A DNA stretch of 64,000 bases from Gammaproteobacteria bacterium RIFCSPHIGHO2_02_FULL_42_43 (GCA_001801425.1 MGXR01000015.1:23348-87347); one strand, 5' to 3'. Numbered from the stretch's first letter, positions 29,482 to 39,359 are shown. A program made the numbers and translations. Notes: generated from the sequence alone by a model not told the origin.

Positions 29482-30183
29482 TTATTTATTTTTTATGCTC
29501 GCAGACACCTGTGTTTTCAACAAAAAAATCGTTTCTTTTCGAAGATGTGATTTAGCCCAATTTTTTTGCTTTTCATCCAGTAATTCACCAATGCCTGACA
29601 AAATACCTCTATCCGTTTTTTTTTCTAAAATAGCGATACACAGTGATACGGCTTTTTGATAAGTTGTTTTGGTTTGTTGCTCAACAATAATTTTATTCAT
29701 GGGAAAATTGTTTTTTAGAAAAAACCATACATCATAGATATCACGATTGGTTTTTCCTTGGCGCTCAATCAGCGCAACCAACTTATTGGCAAATACATCT
29801 TCCTGATTCATGATAAGCATGGGAATGCCCAAATAATTTTCTACGTGGTACTGGGAACCAAACTGTCGTTTAGAAATTTCAACTTTAATATTTTGCAATC
29901 CACGACGATAAGATAAAAGAAAAAACAAAGTATATCGTTTATCGTAAAATTCTTTTATATCACCATATTGGTTTAAAATTATTTTTATCTTTTCAAAAAC
30001 AATATGTGCAGATGCTTCGTCCAACAAATCAAAGTCCAGATCCACTGAAAAACGCCCAAGATGATAAAATAAAAAAGCCGCAGTTTCACCTTTGAAACCT
30101 AATAATGGACCTAATGAAATATCACTGTAAATGTCTTTTAATATCTGCAATAACAGATTTTTATGCATTGAAATATTAAGCAT
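29482..30183 (-). CDS. AbiEii-type nucleotidyltransferase toxin
   Basis: 233 aa, PF08843-type nucleotidyltransferase, the toxin half of type IV toxin-antitoxin systems. The catalytic region reads GFKGETAAFLFY, then GRFSVDLDFDLLD, matching the G-G/S-x-A...RFS-DLD pattern. The mid region has the conserved EDVFANKLVALIERQGKTNRDIYDVWF (K and R/D motif). It overlaps the antitoxin gene by eight bases, implying coupled translation. Such proteins transfer nucleotides to tRNA or other substrates; the target here is unknown. Function in phage defence or maintenance is inferred. Confidence 0.85.
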   Translation of the reverse strand: MLNISMHKNLLLQILKDIYSDISLGPLLGFKGETAAFLFYHLGRFSVDLDFDLLDEASAHIVFEKIKIILNQYGDIKEFYDKRYTLFFLLSYRRGLQNIKVEISKRQFGSQYHVENYLGIPMLIMNQEDVFANKLVALIERQGKTNRDIYDVWFFLKNNFPMNKIIVEQQTKTTYQKAVSLCIAILEKKTDRGILSGIGELLDEKQKNWAKSHLRKETIFLLKTQVSASIKNK

Positions 30184-30754
30184 GATGACTCTCTTCGAAA
30201 TAACGTGTTAATCGTTTTTCCATATTTTTATTCTCATACAACGGTAACATTTCAAAACATTTGTCCCAATTAATACTATTGAGATTATCAAAATAATATT
30301 CTTTATTTAGATAAATCGTGTCTAACAATGCCCTCTCCTTATCAGCAATAAAATAATAATCATATTGTGAAACACCTGTCCTATTGGTGAGTATGGAGTG
30401 TTTTATTTTTTTAAAAGAAAAATGATGATGATCGCAGTAAATTTCGCGACTCAAATAAGAAGCAACGAAAATTTTCCGATACGTCTGAAATACAACACCT
30501 GTCTGTACTAATACGGTTTCAAAACTAACATAGGCCGGTGTATATATTTTTGTTGCAAATTCCAATGCGCTATAGTTTTCATCTTTTGCGTAAAAACCTT
30601 TTCGAATTGAATACAGCGCGCCTGTTTTAACATAGTAATGAATTTTAGAGCGGAGCGAAGCGGCATCCGTCAACCCTAAACGCAGCGCAAGCTCTTTGAA
30701 CGTAAACACAGTGTTGGGGGCTCGAAGCATGGTTTGCAGGACATTAGAATTCAT
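30176..30754 (-). CDS. AbiEi-type antitoxin / winged-helix regulator
   Basis: 192 aa from the ATG at 30754 (the frame is open to 30766). N-terminal winged helix: FTFKELALRLGLTD, then HYYVKTGALYSIRKGFYAK, as in AbiEi antitoxins. The C-terminal part follows the antitoxin-associated domain (YVSFETVLVQTGV, ADKERALLDTIYLN). It lies just upstream of, and overlaps, the toxin gene. A consensus promoter and an inverted repeat spanning the -10 and the start suggest autorepression, as is known for AbiEi. Confidence 0.82.
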   Translation of the reverse strand: MNSNVLQTMLRAPNTVFTFKELALRLGLTDAASLRSKIHYYVKTGALYSIRKGFYAKDENYSALEFATKIYTPAYVSFETVLVQTGVVFQTYRKIFVASYLSREIYCDHHHFSFKKIKHSILTNRTGVSQYDYYFIADKERALLDTIYLNKEYYFDNLNSINWDKCFEMLPLYENKNMEKRLTRYFEESHHA

Positions 30755-30756
30755 AG

Positions 30757-30797
30757 TTTGAACCAAACATTGTTATATTTATCACTATTAGTTCAAA
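30757..30797 (-). promoter_or_regulatory. putative operator of the AbiE-type module
   Basis: Inverted repeat TTTGAAC (30757-30763) and GTTCAAA (30791-30797), spaced 27 bases, sits between the -10 hexamer and the start codon. Confidence 0.5.
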
Positions 30798-30825
30798 TTA
30801 TAGAAAACGGGGCTGTGTTTGTCAA
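30797..30825 (-). promoter_or_regulatory. consensus sigma70 promoter of the AbiE-type module
   Basis: On the minus strand TTGACA (plus 30820-30825), a 17-base spacer and TATAAT (plus 30797-30802) match the consensus at all 12 positions with ideal spacing. Confidence 0.8.
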
Positions 30826-30837
30826 GACTTTTCTCGA

Positions 30838-30859
30838 AACCGCGAGTGTTAACAAGCGG
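30838..30859. repeat. 22-bp dyad repeat, copy 2
   Basis: Identical to 19176-19197; begins four bases beyond the ocd stop codon (minus strand). Confidence 0.8.
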
Positions 30860-30862
30860 TTA

Positions 30863-31867
30863 TCACAATACTTCAAACAAATTCTTCGAATTTTTAAGTT
30901 CGGGAATCAGTTCGGTGGTTTGACCAATTTGATATTGATTGCTGAGTTCATAAATTAATTTTAATATGGCGTAATCTTCGATGGCAAAACCAACAGAATC
31001 GAATAACGTAATTTCGGTATCATTTTCGCGGCCTTTTTTACGACCTGAAACAATTTCCCATAATTCCGCGTAAATTTTATCATCGCCACCTAATGATTGT
31101 ATTTCACCTTCCGCTTTCGATTGTGGAAAATATTCGACGACAATTTTTGTTTTCGACAAAATGGCTTTGTCTAATTCTGTTTTGCCAGGACAATCACCGC
31201 CGATGCTATTCATGTGCAAGCCCGGATAAATCATATCTGCTTGCAACACATTGGCTTTTTTTTTGCTGGCGGTCGCGGTTGTGATAATGTCCACATCCAC
31301 GACGACACTCGCTGCATCATCACACGGAATCAACTTCAGCTTTTTTTTCAAATTATTTTGAAATTTTTGCATGGCAGCAGGATCAATATCAAAATATTTT
31401 ACCGTGTCAACATTAAAAAAAGATTTTTGCGCCATGATTTGAAATTCCGATTGCGCACCCGTACCAATAATCCCGACGGTCTTAACATTTTTCTTCGCGA
31501 GATATTTTGCGGCAAGTGTTGAAGTGGCAGCTGTTCGAAACGCTGTCAACAATGTCATTTCAGAAATCATGAGCGGATAACCCGTCTCGACATCTGCTAA
31601 CATGCCCACGCCAACCACGGTTAATTTATTGCGATCAATATTGGCGGGATGACCGTTCACATATTTAAATGCATAATATTGTTCATCGCAAATTGGCATT
31701 AATTCAATGACGCCGTTTTTCACATGCACCGCGTGACGCGGTGATTTTTCAAATTCAGACCAACGTGCATATGTTTTCTCTAACTCGGCAATTAATAATT
31801 GAAAAAATTTTTCAATGCTGATTTTATGAATGAGTGTTTTAACATTGGCGATCGTGATGAGTTTCAT
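30863..31867 (-). CDS. ornithine cyclodeaminase / mu-crystallin family protein
   Basis: 334 aa. NAD-dependent fold with [11 protein letters not shown] (substrate Lys), [21 protein letters not shown], the dinucleotide loop [13 protein letters not shown] and [11 protein letters not shown] (catalytic Asp) all present. It may convert ornithine to proline or reduce a ketimine; the family cannot be split by eye. The ATG at 31867 overlaps the hemF stop (ATGA), so the two are co-translated. The TTG at 31873 is an alternative start. Confidence 0.85.
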   Translation of the reverse strand: MKLITIANVKTLIHKISIEKFFQLLIAELEKTYARWSEFEKSPRHAVHVKNGVIELMPICDEQYYAFKYVNGHPANIDRNKLTVVGVGMLADVETGYPLMISEMTLLTAFRTAATSTLAAKYLAKKNVKTVGIIGTGAQSEFQIMAQKSFFNVDTVKYFDIDPAAMQKFQNNLKKKLKLIPCDDAASVVVDVDIITTATASKKKANVLQADMIYPGLHMNSIGGDCPGKTELDKAILSKTKIVVEYFPQSKAEGEIQSLGGDDKIYAELWEIVSGRKKGRENDTEITLFDSVGFAIEDYAILKLIYELSNQYQIGQTTELIPELKNSKNLFEVL

Positions 31868-32733
31868 ATCCAATCTCGAGGTTGTAAAAAAAATTCTGTT
31901 AGCCGCGCTTCTTCAGAACCCATTTCTGGTTTCCAATCATAAATCCAATGTACCACGGGTGGCAACGATACCAAGATCGATTCGATTCTTCCACCAAATT
32001 GCAAACCAAATAAAGTACCGCGATCGTAAACCAAATTAAATTCTGCGTAACGTCCGCGACGGTAGTACTGAAAATCACGATGCTTTTGCGCAAATGCATG
32101 CGATTTTCTTTTTTCGACAATCGGCAAATACGCGTCAATAAAACTGTCGCCCACTTTTTTTAACAATGAAAAACAATGATCAAAAGACACCGCGTTTAAA
32201 TCATCAAAAAACAATCCGCCAATGCCGCGTTGCTCATTGCGATGTTTGATATAAAAATAATCGTCGGCCCATTTTTTATAACGCGAATAATAATCAGGAT
32301 TAATCGCATCGCATGCTTTTTTTGCGCTGCGATGCCAATGCGCGCAATCGTCTTCAAATCCATAGTATGGTGTTAAATCGTATCCACCGCCAACCCACCA
32401 AACATGTTCGCCGTTTTTTTTCGTCGCTTGAAAATAACGCACATTCAAATGCGCGGTTGGCACAAACGGATTGCGCGGATGCATCACCACAGAAACACCC
32501 ATTGCTTCAAACACACTGCCCGCTAACTCAGGGCGTTTGACGCTCGCAATCGCGGGCAATGTCTCACCCGTCACATGCGAAAAATTCACACCGCCTTTTT
32601 CAAAAGTATCCCCTGCAATCGCGCAAGTAATTCCGTTTTTCCAAGTATCTTTTTGAAATCGCGCACCCACTTCTTGCGATTCTAATGCGGTACAAATACG
32701 TTTCTGTAATTCAAGTAGATAATTTTTCACCAT
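31864..32733 (-). CDS. hemF: HemF, oxygen-dependent coproporphyrinogen III oxidase
   Basis: 289 aa from the ATG at 32733. Catalytic and metal His-containing blocks [18 protein letters not shown] and [21 protein letters not shown], together with [14 protein letters not shown] and [17 protein letters not shown], are diagnostic. It makes protoporphyrinogen IX for haem. The upstream codons 32763-32734 do not look like family sequence. Coupled to ocd. Confidence 0.96.
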   Translation of the reverse strand: MVKNYLLELQKRICTALESQEVGARFQKDTWKNGITCAIAGDTFEKGGVNFSHVTGETLPAIASVKRPELAGSVFEAMGVSVVMHPRNPFVPTAHLNVRYFQATKKNGEHVWWVGGGYDLTPYYGFEDDCAHWHRSAKKACDAINPDYYSRYKKWADDYFYIKHRNEQRGIGGLFFDDLNAVSFDHCFSLLKKVGDSFIDAYLPIVEKRKSHAFAQKHRDFQYYRRGRYAEFNLVYDRGTLFGLQFGGRIESILVSLPPVVHWIYDWKPEMGSEEARLTEFFLQPRDWI

Positions 32734-32933
32734 AGTGACACTTTTACACATCCCGCCAACCAACGCTCAATACATATTTTACCAATGGGTCCAGAATCGT
32801 GTAATAACCCTCTGAGTTAACATATATAGTCTTTTAATATTATGAAATCAATCGGTTAGAATTGCCAGAAAAGCTATACCTATTAGCAGCTATAATATTG
32901 TTGGTTTCTCTCGTATATCAATAGGGCGTAATA

Positions 32934-34046
32934 ATGCGTAACTCTCAAAGTGATCATGTGTATCTCAGAGCGATTCAAGGTTTTTCCTCGGGTGGTTCAG
33001 CATTGGATTGTTTAAAGGAAATTGGGTCGATAGCGCAACATGCAAATTTTAATAGATCTGGAACGGTAATAGGAAACCACGAGGTTTCATATTATCCAAC
33101 TGGATTTATTATTCAATGCCCTGAAGACAATTTAAAAACTATATCTTTGTATGACGCCGGAACTGGATTTCGCGATAAAGAAGGTACAAGAAACGAATCA
33201 CAAGAAACAAAGTTTTTTTCGTCAGTTGGAGAAATGAAAAGCGCTCTCCCCCCGCTGACTGAGTGCACTCACAGAGAAAACAACCTTCCGCCAGGGGTAA
33301 GAATATATAATGAAATTGAGTTTAAAGAAATATCAAAAGATATGGTGGCTGCAATTTATTACACGAGTGTGACACCCGCAGGTATAATAGAATCAGGGTT
33401 TGAATTAATTGACAATGAATTAAAAGCAATCGCTCTACAACATGCATGTTGTCGAGAGTTCACTAAAGAAAATATCCCTATATTATTTTACGACCCACAA
33501 AAAAATACCTTATCCGTTATTGCAGAAAAAATAGTAAATCCTAATTCCTTACTTGAAAAATGGGTAGATGCCGTTCGTTCACAAGTATTTTTTAGTCCTG
33601 AATCTCAAAAGAGTGATCTTTTATATCTATGCAAGATGTTTAATCTTGATTCGTCCCCTTATTTATCCAGATTATATAGTGGTCAGTTGGAGCCGAATAT
33701 AAATTATGAGCCAACATATGCATTAAATTCATACCGGGTCTGCTCTAAATATAACAGTAAAGTTGTTGTTGATAGAGCAGTTGATATCGTGAGTCGCAAT
33801 GAAAATAACAGATGGGCGTTAAATAACGTGCTTTTTAAGTTCCCTGATTTACGTAGTTATGCGGAAGAAAGGGTTAAAGCAAACCAAATGCAGCAGAGAG
33901 CAGTTCAAGACAATGCGTTAAATGCGATTCAATTTAACGCGAACATTGCATTTACAGCGGAATTTTTCAGCGAAAAACAACGCGTGTCGGCACACAAAGA
34001 ATCCCAAAAAGCCTCTGCAGATAAAGCAAACACCAAAAAAATGTAA
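32934..34046 (+). CDS. hypothetical protein, possible secreted effector
   Basis: 370 aa, unrecognised. No signal peptide or membrane segment. Mixed alpha/beta sequence, with a helix- and Lys/Gln/Ala-rich C-terminal tail (SAHKESQKASADKANTKKM). A TATAAT lies at 32891-32896. Base composition is visibly more AT-rich than the hemF/ocd block, which points to a different history. A transposase remnant begins 36 bases after the stop. A Dot/Icm-type effector is conceivable (polar tail), but this is a guess from context. Confidence 0.55.
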   Translation: MRNSQSDHVYLRAIQGFSSGGSALDCLKEIGSIAQHANFNRSGTVIGNHEVSYYPTGFIIQCPEDNLKTISLYDAGTGFRDKEGTRNESQETKFFSSVGEMKSALPPLTECTHRENNLPPGVRIYNEIEFKEISKDMVAAIYYTSVTPAGIIESGFELIDNELKAIALQHACCREFTKENIPILFYDPQKNTLSVIAEKIVNPNSLLEKWVDAVRSQVFFSPESQKSDLLYLCKMFNLDSSPYLSRLYSGQLEPNINYEPTYALNSYRVCSKYNSKVVVDRAVDIVSRNENNRWALNNVLFKFPDLRSYAEERVKANQMQQRAVQDNALNAIQFNANIAFTAEFFSEKQRVSAHKESQKASADKANTKKM

Positions 34047-34082
34047 AGCACGGAAATTCATGGTCGTTTTGGTAAGCGATAA

Positions 34083-34463
34083 AAAAACATCTCTTTAATT
34101 TATCACGATCTTTGGCGTATTGAACAAGCATTTAGGATATCAAAGACGGATCTAAAAACCCGTCCGATCTTTCACTATGCACATGATGCAATACAAGCAC
34201 ACGTTTTGCCGTGTTTTATGGCACTGATGATAGGAAAATTTATTGAAATTAAAACTGGATTATCATTGCAGCGCGCACGAGACATTCTTTGGAATGTTCA
34301 TGAGGTTCATATTCAAGATGCTTTAACCAAAAACAAATTCACATTGAAAACTAATTTAGACGAATACAATAACAGCGGGCTTTCACGGATTCTAAAAACG
34401 CACCAAATGGCAGAAGTCAGGAGGCGTATCCAAGCGCAAGCGTGGTGGGAAAGTGATTCATAG
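34083..34463 (+). pseudogene. IS1634/IS4-type transposase, C-terminal remnant
   Basis: The frame from 34083 gives ISLIYHDLWRIEQAFRISK, then TDLKTRPIFHYAHDAIQAH and LMIGKFIE. This is the last catalytic block (YHDLWRIE with the DDE glutamate) and tail of IS1634-like DDE transposases. The preceding frame is closed by a stop at 34080 and no catalytic Asp residues are seen upstream, so only the C-terminal ~126 residues remain. The palindrome cttacaagttgtaag at ~34477-34491 may be near the old element end. Confidence 0.8.
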
Positions 34464-34519
34464 GATACTTCGATTTCTTACAAGTTGTAAGATACTAATA
34501 GCGGGATTGCAAGCAAAGA

Positions 34520-35377
34520 TTACGCCGGGGCCTTTTCTTTCAACCCGAGCTCTTGCAATCGCTCTATCCAATAACTTTTTGCTGTGTAACGATCCGACAA
34601 ACGCACCGCTTCATGTGGATGCAAAAACAGCGGCATGGATAAACGAGATTGCTTCGCGGCTTCTCCAGTCGGGTTTAACACGCGATGCGAAGTGGAAGGA
34701 TAATAGTATCCGCTGCATTCTTGCAACATATCGCCCACATTCACAATAATCCATCCCGGATTAATCGGTACATCAATCCAATTGCCACGCGCATCTTTTA
34801 CTTGCAGCCCCTCTGCAGTTGCTGCAGGCAACAAGGTTAACAAATTAATGTCTTCATGTGCAGCGGCACGCATCGCGCCTTCGGGCTCCAAACCAGTCAA
34901 CGGCGGGTAATGAATCAAACGAAATAAAGTATGCTCGCTATGTTGAATCATGCTCGACAATGACATGGAAAATCTTTTTTGCACTTCAGCGGGCGAATAT
35001 TTCTCAACCCAATCCAATAATGTGCTCGCCATGCTGGATAATTCTCTCGCCAACATTTGGGTGGTTTGCAAACAAGAAACGGGGCAACGCCCCCCTGGAT
35101 AATAATGATAAAATTCTTTCAAATCTTTAACGCTGTAACCCTTGGCGGTTTCTGACAATGCTTTGGAAATAAAACCGTCGTGTCGCTCAGGATCAAACGG
35201 ATATTGCGATTTTTCTGCATCCGATTGAAAAAACGCGCCCCATACTTGATACGCGCGATCAATTAACGCAGGTGAGATAGGATGATGCGACACCACCGCA
35301 AAACCAATTTCTTTTAATCCTTGCGTGAATTCTTGCGCTGCATTGTTAGAACGAAAATCAACGACACGAATCGACAT
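34520..35377 (-). CDS. 2-oxoglutarate/Fe(II)-dependent oxygenase (isopenicillin-N-synthase family)
   Basis: 285 aa. N-terminal DIOX_N-like block (GLKEIGFAVVSHHPI) and a jelly-roll core with the iron triad HED (in AAHEDINLLTLLP) and the distal His of STSHRVLNP. The 2-oxoglutarate Arg is in RLSMPLFLHP. AAGGAGG precedes the ATG at ideal distance. The substrate cannot be told. It lies 29 bases upstream of hda's end in the same direction as hda and DUF2066. Confidence 0.9.
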   Translation of the reverse strand: MSIRVVDFRSNNAAQEFTQGLKEIGFAVVSHHPISPALIDRAYQVWGAFFQSDAEKSQYPFDPERHDGFISKALSETAKGYSVKDLKEFYHYYPGGRCPVSCLQTTQMLARELSSMASTLLDWVEKYSPAEVQKRFSMSLSSMIQHSEHTLFRLIHYPPLTGLEPEGAMRAAAHEDINLLTLLPAATAEGLQVKDARGNWIDVPINPGWIIVNVGDMLQECSGYYYPSTSHRVLNPTGEAAKQSRLSMPLFLHPHEAVRLSDRYTAKSYWIERLQELGLKEKAPA

Positions 35378-35406
35378 GAAAACCTCCTTGTATTTAAATT
35401 ACTTCC

Positions 35407-36090
35407 CTATATTTTTACTACCCGCTTCACAAACGGTATCGACAGTTTTCGTTTTTCAATCAGAGACGCTTGATCTAATTTTTCTAATGCTAAAAATAAA
35501 TCGTGTGTATCTCGCGAATGATGATGCATTAAATAATGCGCCACTTCATCTGTCAATGAGAATCCACGTAATTGCGCGCGCAATTGCAATGCTTTTATTT
35601 TTTCGGCATCCGATAATTTTTTAATTTCCAAAACCAACGCTGATGCAAAACGAGATTGTAAATCACGCAGCGTCATGGATAATTGCTGCGGCGGTTTTTT
35701 AGCACTCATCAATAATTTCACGCCATGATCACGCGCGCGATTGTAAAAATGAAACAACGTTTCTGCTTGCGAAACATTTCTTGCAATCACATCCACGTCA
35801 TCCAAGCAAACCACGGCTTGTTTTTCCAACGAATCAAACATATTTTTTGAAAATGGCACTGCGCTCAATGGAAAGTAAAAAAAAGAGATTCTTTTTTCTG
35901 AAAAAGCGTGGCAGGCCGCTTGTAATAAATGTGTTTTTCCAACCCCATTTTCCCCGTAACAAAAAATAACGGGGTCATGATTGAAATTGACAAAATTTTT
36001 CAACGTCGCAATCGTTTGAACATGAGCGCCCGCGTAAAAATTATCAAAAATGGCATCATCATGCAGTGATAAACGAAGCGGTATCTGCAT
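35407..36090 (-). CDS. hda: Hda, regulatory inactivation of DnaA
   Basis: 227 aa from the ATG at 36090. DnaA-like AAA+ protein without DNA-binding domain IV; with the DNA-loaded clamp it drives DnaA-ATP hydrolysis. The N-terminus MQIPLRLSL is the clamp-binding motif seen in Hda. Walker A GENGVGKTHLL, Walker B VVCLDDVDVI, arginine finger region SRFASALVLEIK. The upstream codons to 36111 are not needed: the ATG overlaps the stop of the preceding gene (TAATG). Confidence 0.93.
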   Translation of the reverse strand: MQIPLRLSLHDDAIFDNFYAGAHVQTIATLKNFVNFNHDPVIFCYGENGVGKTHLLQAACHAFSEKRISFFYFPLSAVPFSKNMFDSLEKQAVVCLDDVDVIARNVSQAETLFHFYNRARDHGVKLLMSAKKPPQQLSMTLRDLQSRFASALVLEIKKLSDAEKIKALQLRAQLRGFSLTDEVAHYLMHHHSRDTHDLFLALEKLDQASLIEKRKLSIPFVKRVVKI

Positions 36091-37103
36091 TACGTTGTTA
36101 ATCTCGTCCAAAAATATTGTAATGTGTTAGTTTGCGCAGCAGGCACTCCTGCGGTCACGATTGGCGAAAACGCAGAATCAGCAGACAATGTTTTTTGAAA
36201 AGCGTCAATCGTACCCGTAATGTCTACTGCCAATGTAATCTGATCTGCATTCATGCCAACGACGGAAACAGAGCGTACATCATTTTTGCTGCGCACATCA
36301 CGCACCACGCTCACAAAATCCGGCATCGTTTTCACACCATTGAGGACAAGCGTCACACTCGAGCGCGCACCTTGCTCTACAGTCATCGCAAGTTGTTGTT
36401 GCATCACTTGCAACAATTGATAAACAGCCGACACCGTCATGTTTTCCGGTGTATTACCTGTCGTCGTCCATTGAAATGTTTTTCCATTCAACGAATATAC
36501 CCAGTTGATTTGAGTGACTTGATTATTTTGTGAAATAAAATGCGCAGCCAACACAGAAGTAACGCCGTAGCGCGCACCCAATTGCGTCATCACAGAACCG
36601 GGCAGTGCGGCATTGTTGTCCGGGGGAATGATATTTTCATCCGCCAAATCCATCACAGGAAAAATAACGGAGATGCCATCCGCTTTGGCAGTTTGTTGAA
36701 ATGTGTTTTGCAATGCGTTGTCGTGAAAATCCAAATAGACTAACGTGAGTGGTCTGTCTTTTCGCCAAACAACTTGACCACTTTTTCGCAATAATTCACT
36801 TAAACCACCCTGATCAAAAGTCATAGTTAGCTGCAACGCGCCGGGTGAAGCGGGATCATTTGCATAACTATAATTCTGAATCCACGCGCTCGCACTAGAA
36901 ACTGCTGTCTGGATTGAAGGCAGTGCCATGATTTGCGGATTACCGCTCATTTGTAACACCACCGTTGTAAGCCCTTGCTGGAAAGCATGCTGCAATGCGG
37001 ATGCAGAGCGGTCGGGAACAGAAATCGTCGTCGTGTTGATCGGGGCCGCAATCAGCGACGAACACACCATCCACATAACCACTATCGCCAATATTTTTCG
37101 CAT
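36090..37103 (-). CDS. DUF2066 family protein, exported
   Basis: 337 aa. Signal peptide ending near LIAAP. The DUF2066 region is typical (ALQHAFQQGLTTVVLQMSGNP, GLSELLRKSGQVVW, RPLTLVYLDF). It precedes hda as in many gammaproteobacteria (usually purM-DUF2066-hda). Likely periplasmic; function not known. Confidence 0.85.
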   Translation of the reverse strand: MRKILAIVVMWMVCSSLIAAPINTTTISVPDRSASALQHAFQQGLTTVVLQMSGNPQIMALPSIQTAVSSASAWIQNYSYANDPASPGALQLTMTFDQGGLSELLRKSGQVVWRKDRPLTLVYLDFHDNALQNTFQQTAKADGISVIFPVMDLADENIIPPDNNAALPGSVMTQLGARYGVTSVLAAHFISQNNQVTQINWVYSLNGKTFQWTTTGNTPENMTVSAVYQLLQVMQQQLAMTVEQGARSSVTLVLNGVKTMPDFVSVVRDVRSKNDVRSVSVVGMNADQITLAVDITGTIDAFQKTLSADSAFSPIVTAGVPAAQTNTLQYFWTRLTT

Positions 37104-37192
37104 AACTGCCCCGCCTTTTGAATGCTATTGTAACAAAGCGCGCCCGAACCCAAAAGAAGACACGTGAACGAGCTTCCCCAATGACACAAACC

Positions 37193-37201
37193 TGTTATAA
37201 T
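37193..37201 (+). promoter_or_regulatory. extended -10 promoter of ihfB
   Basis: TGTTATAAT is an extended -10 with a perfect TATAAT hexamer, 61 bases before the ihfB start; TAGGAG precedes the start. Confidence 0.5.
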
Positions 37202-37262
37202 CGATCGAGAGTTGGTGAAAATTTCACCTACTTTATGCACTCCACATTGGTAGGAGATCATC

Positions 37263-37586
37263 ATGGTTAAGTCGGAACTGATAGCGCAAATTGCAAATAA
37301 GCAAAGTCATTTATCCATTAAAGATATTGAACTGGGCGTCAATCATTTGATTGACTGTATGAGTAATAAATTGGGTGATGGGCACCGCATTGAAATTCGT
37401 GGGTTCGGTAGTTTTTGTTTGCATTATCGCCCTTCACGTAAAGCGCATAATCCTAAAACAGGCGCGCGTGTTTTCACTGCAGCAAAATATACACCACACT
37501 TCAAACCAGGAAAAGATCTTCGTGATCGTGTCAACGAAAGTCGCGCGAAACATCCGATTAAAGACGAAACCGGAAGCGATGACTAA
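37263..37586 (+). CDS. ihfB: IHF beta subunit, DNA-bending protein
   Basis: 107 aa. HU/IHF fold: [13 protein letters not shown] start, [31 protein letters not shown] with the DNA-intercalating Pro loop (AHNPKTG), and [17 protein letters not shown] tail. The beta-type features (FGSF, R-x-GRNPKTG-like) fit IhfB rather than HU. A short acidic C-terminal extension follows. It overlaps rlmI by eight bases. Confidence 0.93.
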   Translation: MVKSELIAQIANKQSHLSIKDIELGVNHLIDCMSNKLGDGHRIEIRGFGSFCLHYRPSRKAHNPKTGARVFTAAKYTPHFKPGKDLRDRVNESRAKHPIKDETGSDD

Positions 37587-38796
37587 GTTGATTCACTCGC
37601 TACCGCTCGTGTCTGTAACAAAACCCATTCGCCTCAAAAAAGACGCCGATCGTCGCATTAAAGCGGGTCATCGCTGGATATTTAGTAACGATATCGATAC
37701 AAGCGCAACTCCGCTCAAACAATATCAACCCGGTGAATGGGTTGTCATTGAAAACGCCATGCAAAATCCCATCGCGATTGGCTACATTAATCCTCATTGC
37801 TTGCTCTGCATTCGCGTGATCACACGCAATGTCAAAAATAAAATAGACACTGAATTCTTTGCAAAAAAAATGCAACACGCAAAAGAGAAACGCGAACTGA
37901 TATACCAAGAACCATTTTACCGCGCTGTATTTGGCGATAGTGATCAACTATCCGGAGTCGTGATCGATCGATTTGATGATGTGATTGTTTTGCAAATCAA
38001 CACTGCTGGTATGGAAAATCAAAAAACACATTTAATTGATGCGATTGAAAAGATATTTCGCCCCCAAGCTATTTATTTAAAATGCGATAGCGCAGAAAGA
38101 ACACTGGAAGGTTTAGAACATTATCAGGAAGCAGTCAAAGGGCCAGCGCCAGACAACATCACCATCCGAGAAAATCACTGTGTTTTTCAAGCACCGTTAA
38201 CCACAGGACAAAAAACAGGCTGGTTTTACGACCACCGCGACAATCGCCAACGCATCGCTCATTACTGCAAAGGAAAACGTGTGCTGGATGTATTTAGTTA
38301 TTGCGGTGCATTTGCAATTCCATGCAAAAAAGCCGGCGCCACCGAAGTCATCGCAATTGATCGCGCACAATCGGCACTCGACTTTGTTTTAAAAAATGCA
38401 GCAGCAAATGCATTAACCAACATTAGCACACACTGTGGCGACGCAGAAAAAATATTAATTGAATTACATAATCAAAAAGAATTATTTGATGTGGTGATTT
38501 TAGATCCACCCGCGCTCATCAAACGCAAAAAAGATCAATCTGCTGGAGAAAAAATGTATCAACGGTTAAATGAATTGGCATTACAATTGTTGCGTAAAAA
38601 TGGCATTTTGTTTTCTGCATCATGTTCCATGCATTTATCTGCAGAAGATTTGCAAAATGGTATTCGCCGCGCTGGCATTCAAACAAAAAGATCATTATCT
38701 ATTTTGGAGCAATGTCATCAAGCCGCAGATCATCCTGTGCATCCTGCGATTGCAGAAACAAATTATCTGAAAGGATTTATCGTGCATGCACAATAG
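37579..38796 (+). CDS. rlmI: RlmI, 23S rRNA cytosine-1962 C5-methyltransferase
   Basis: 405 aa. N-terminal PUA domain ([23 protein letters not shown]), an EEHEE-like central part, and a Rossmann methyltransferase with [25 protein letters not shown], the [15 protein letters not shown] catalytic loop and a [11 protein letters not shown]ys. The start at 37579, with GGAAG upstream, overlaps the ihfB end. Codons 6-13 (HSLPLVSV) are encoded by a 23-base piece of the family A palindromic repeat. Homologues usually begin near the [13 protein letters not shown] region, so this extra N-terminus is odd; GTG at 37609 is an alternative start. Confidence 0.93.
   Translation: MTKLIHSLPLVSVTKPIRLKKDADRRIKAGHRWIFSNDIDTSATPLKQYQPGEWVVIENAMQNPIAIGYINPHCLLCIRVITRNVKNKIDTEFFAKKMQHAKEKRELIYQEPFYRAVFGDSDQLSGVVIDRFDDVIVLQINTAGMENQKTHLIDAIEKIFRPQAIYLKCDSAERTLEGLEHYQEAVKGPAPDNITIRENHCVFQAPLTTGQKTGWFYDHRDNRQRIAHYCKGKRVLDVFSYCGAFAIPCKKAGATEVIAIDRAQSALDFVLKNAAANALTNISTHCGDAEKILIELHNQKELFDVVILDPPALIKRKKDQSAGEKMYQRLNELALQLLRKNGILFSASCSMHLSAEDLQNGIRRAGIQTKRSLSILEQCHQAADHPVHPAIAETNYLKGFIVHAQ
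37594..37616 (+). repeat. family A repeat fragment inside the rlmI 5' end
   Basis: 23 bases identical to the left arm of the 113-bp repeats (8789-8811 and 10695-10717). Only this half is present, so no hairpin forms with the missing arm. Confidence 0.85.
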
Positions 38797-38816
38797 AAGG
38801 CTCTAAGGAGAGAACC

Positions 38817-39359
38817 ATGTGTGTTTACAATACGACAGAACGTTATGGGTTAGTATCTAAATTATTTCACTGGATTATTGCGTTATTGGTTTTAGTGATG
38901 CTGTGCGTCGGCGCTAGCTTTCAGTATCTCCAAAGCAGTCATTTCACCAGCACTTTAGTATTCATACATAAATCGACTGGTGTAACTATTTTGGGATTGA
39001 TGGTATTACGCTTGCTGTGGCGATGGATAAATCCCGTGCCGCAATTTCCTGAAACCATGCCAACTTGGGAAAAATTGATCGCGCGATTCGTGCATTATTT
39101 ATTTTATGTTGTGATTATCATCATGCCCATCACAGGTATTGTGATGAGCGCTGCGGCGGGTTACTCCGTCCCCTTTTGGTGGATAAATAATTTGCCTTTG
39201 TCATTTATCACTAAAAATGAATCGCTGTCACACTTTATGCAAAACTGGCATGAGTATGTGGCATGGATGATTGTTGGTTTATATGTGTTACACACACTCG
39301 CCGCGTTGAAACATCACTTCAAAGATCATGACAATATTTTAAAACGGATGTGGCTCTAA
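38817..39359 (+). CDS. cytochrome b561 family protein
   Basis: 180 aa. Four membrane helices; haem-ligand His candidates in LFHWIIAL, FIHKSTGV, FVHYLFYV and NWHEYVAW. Family of CybB-type dihaem quinol-linked cytochromes that can pass electrons from quinol to superoxide. AAGGAG precedes the ATG at 38817; the longer open frame upstream overlaps rlmI and is not real. Confidence 0.9.
   Translation: MCVYNTTERYGLVSKLFHWIIALLVLVMLCVGASFQYLQSSHFTSTLVFIHKSTGVTILGLMVLRLLWRWINPVPQFPETMPTWEKLIARFVHYLFYVVIIIMPITGIVMSAAAGYSVPFWWINNLPLSFITKNESLSHFMQNWHEYVAWMIVGLYVLHTLAALKHHFKDHDNILKRMWL

Noticed and set aside
37375..37578. Long upstream extension of rlmI
   Set aside because: Overlaps the ihfB frame entirely and has no family similarity.
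38622..38816. Upstream extension of the cytochrome b561 gene
   Set aside because: Overlaps rlmI; the ATG at 38817 has a strong AAGGAG site.
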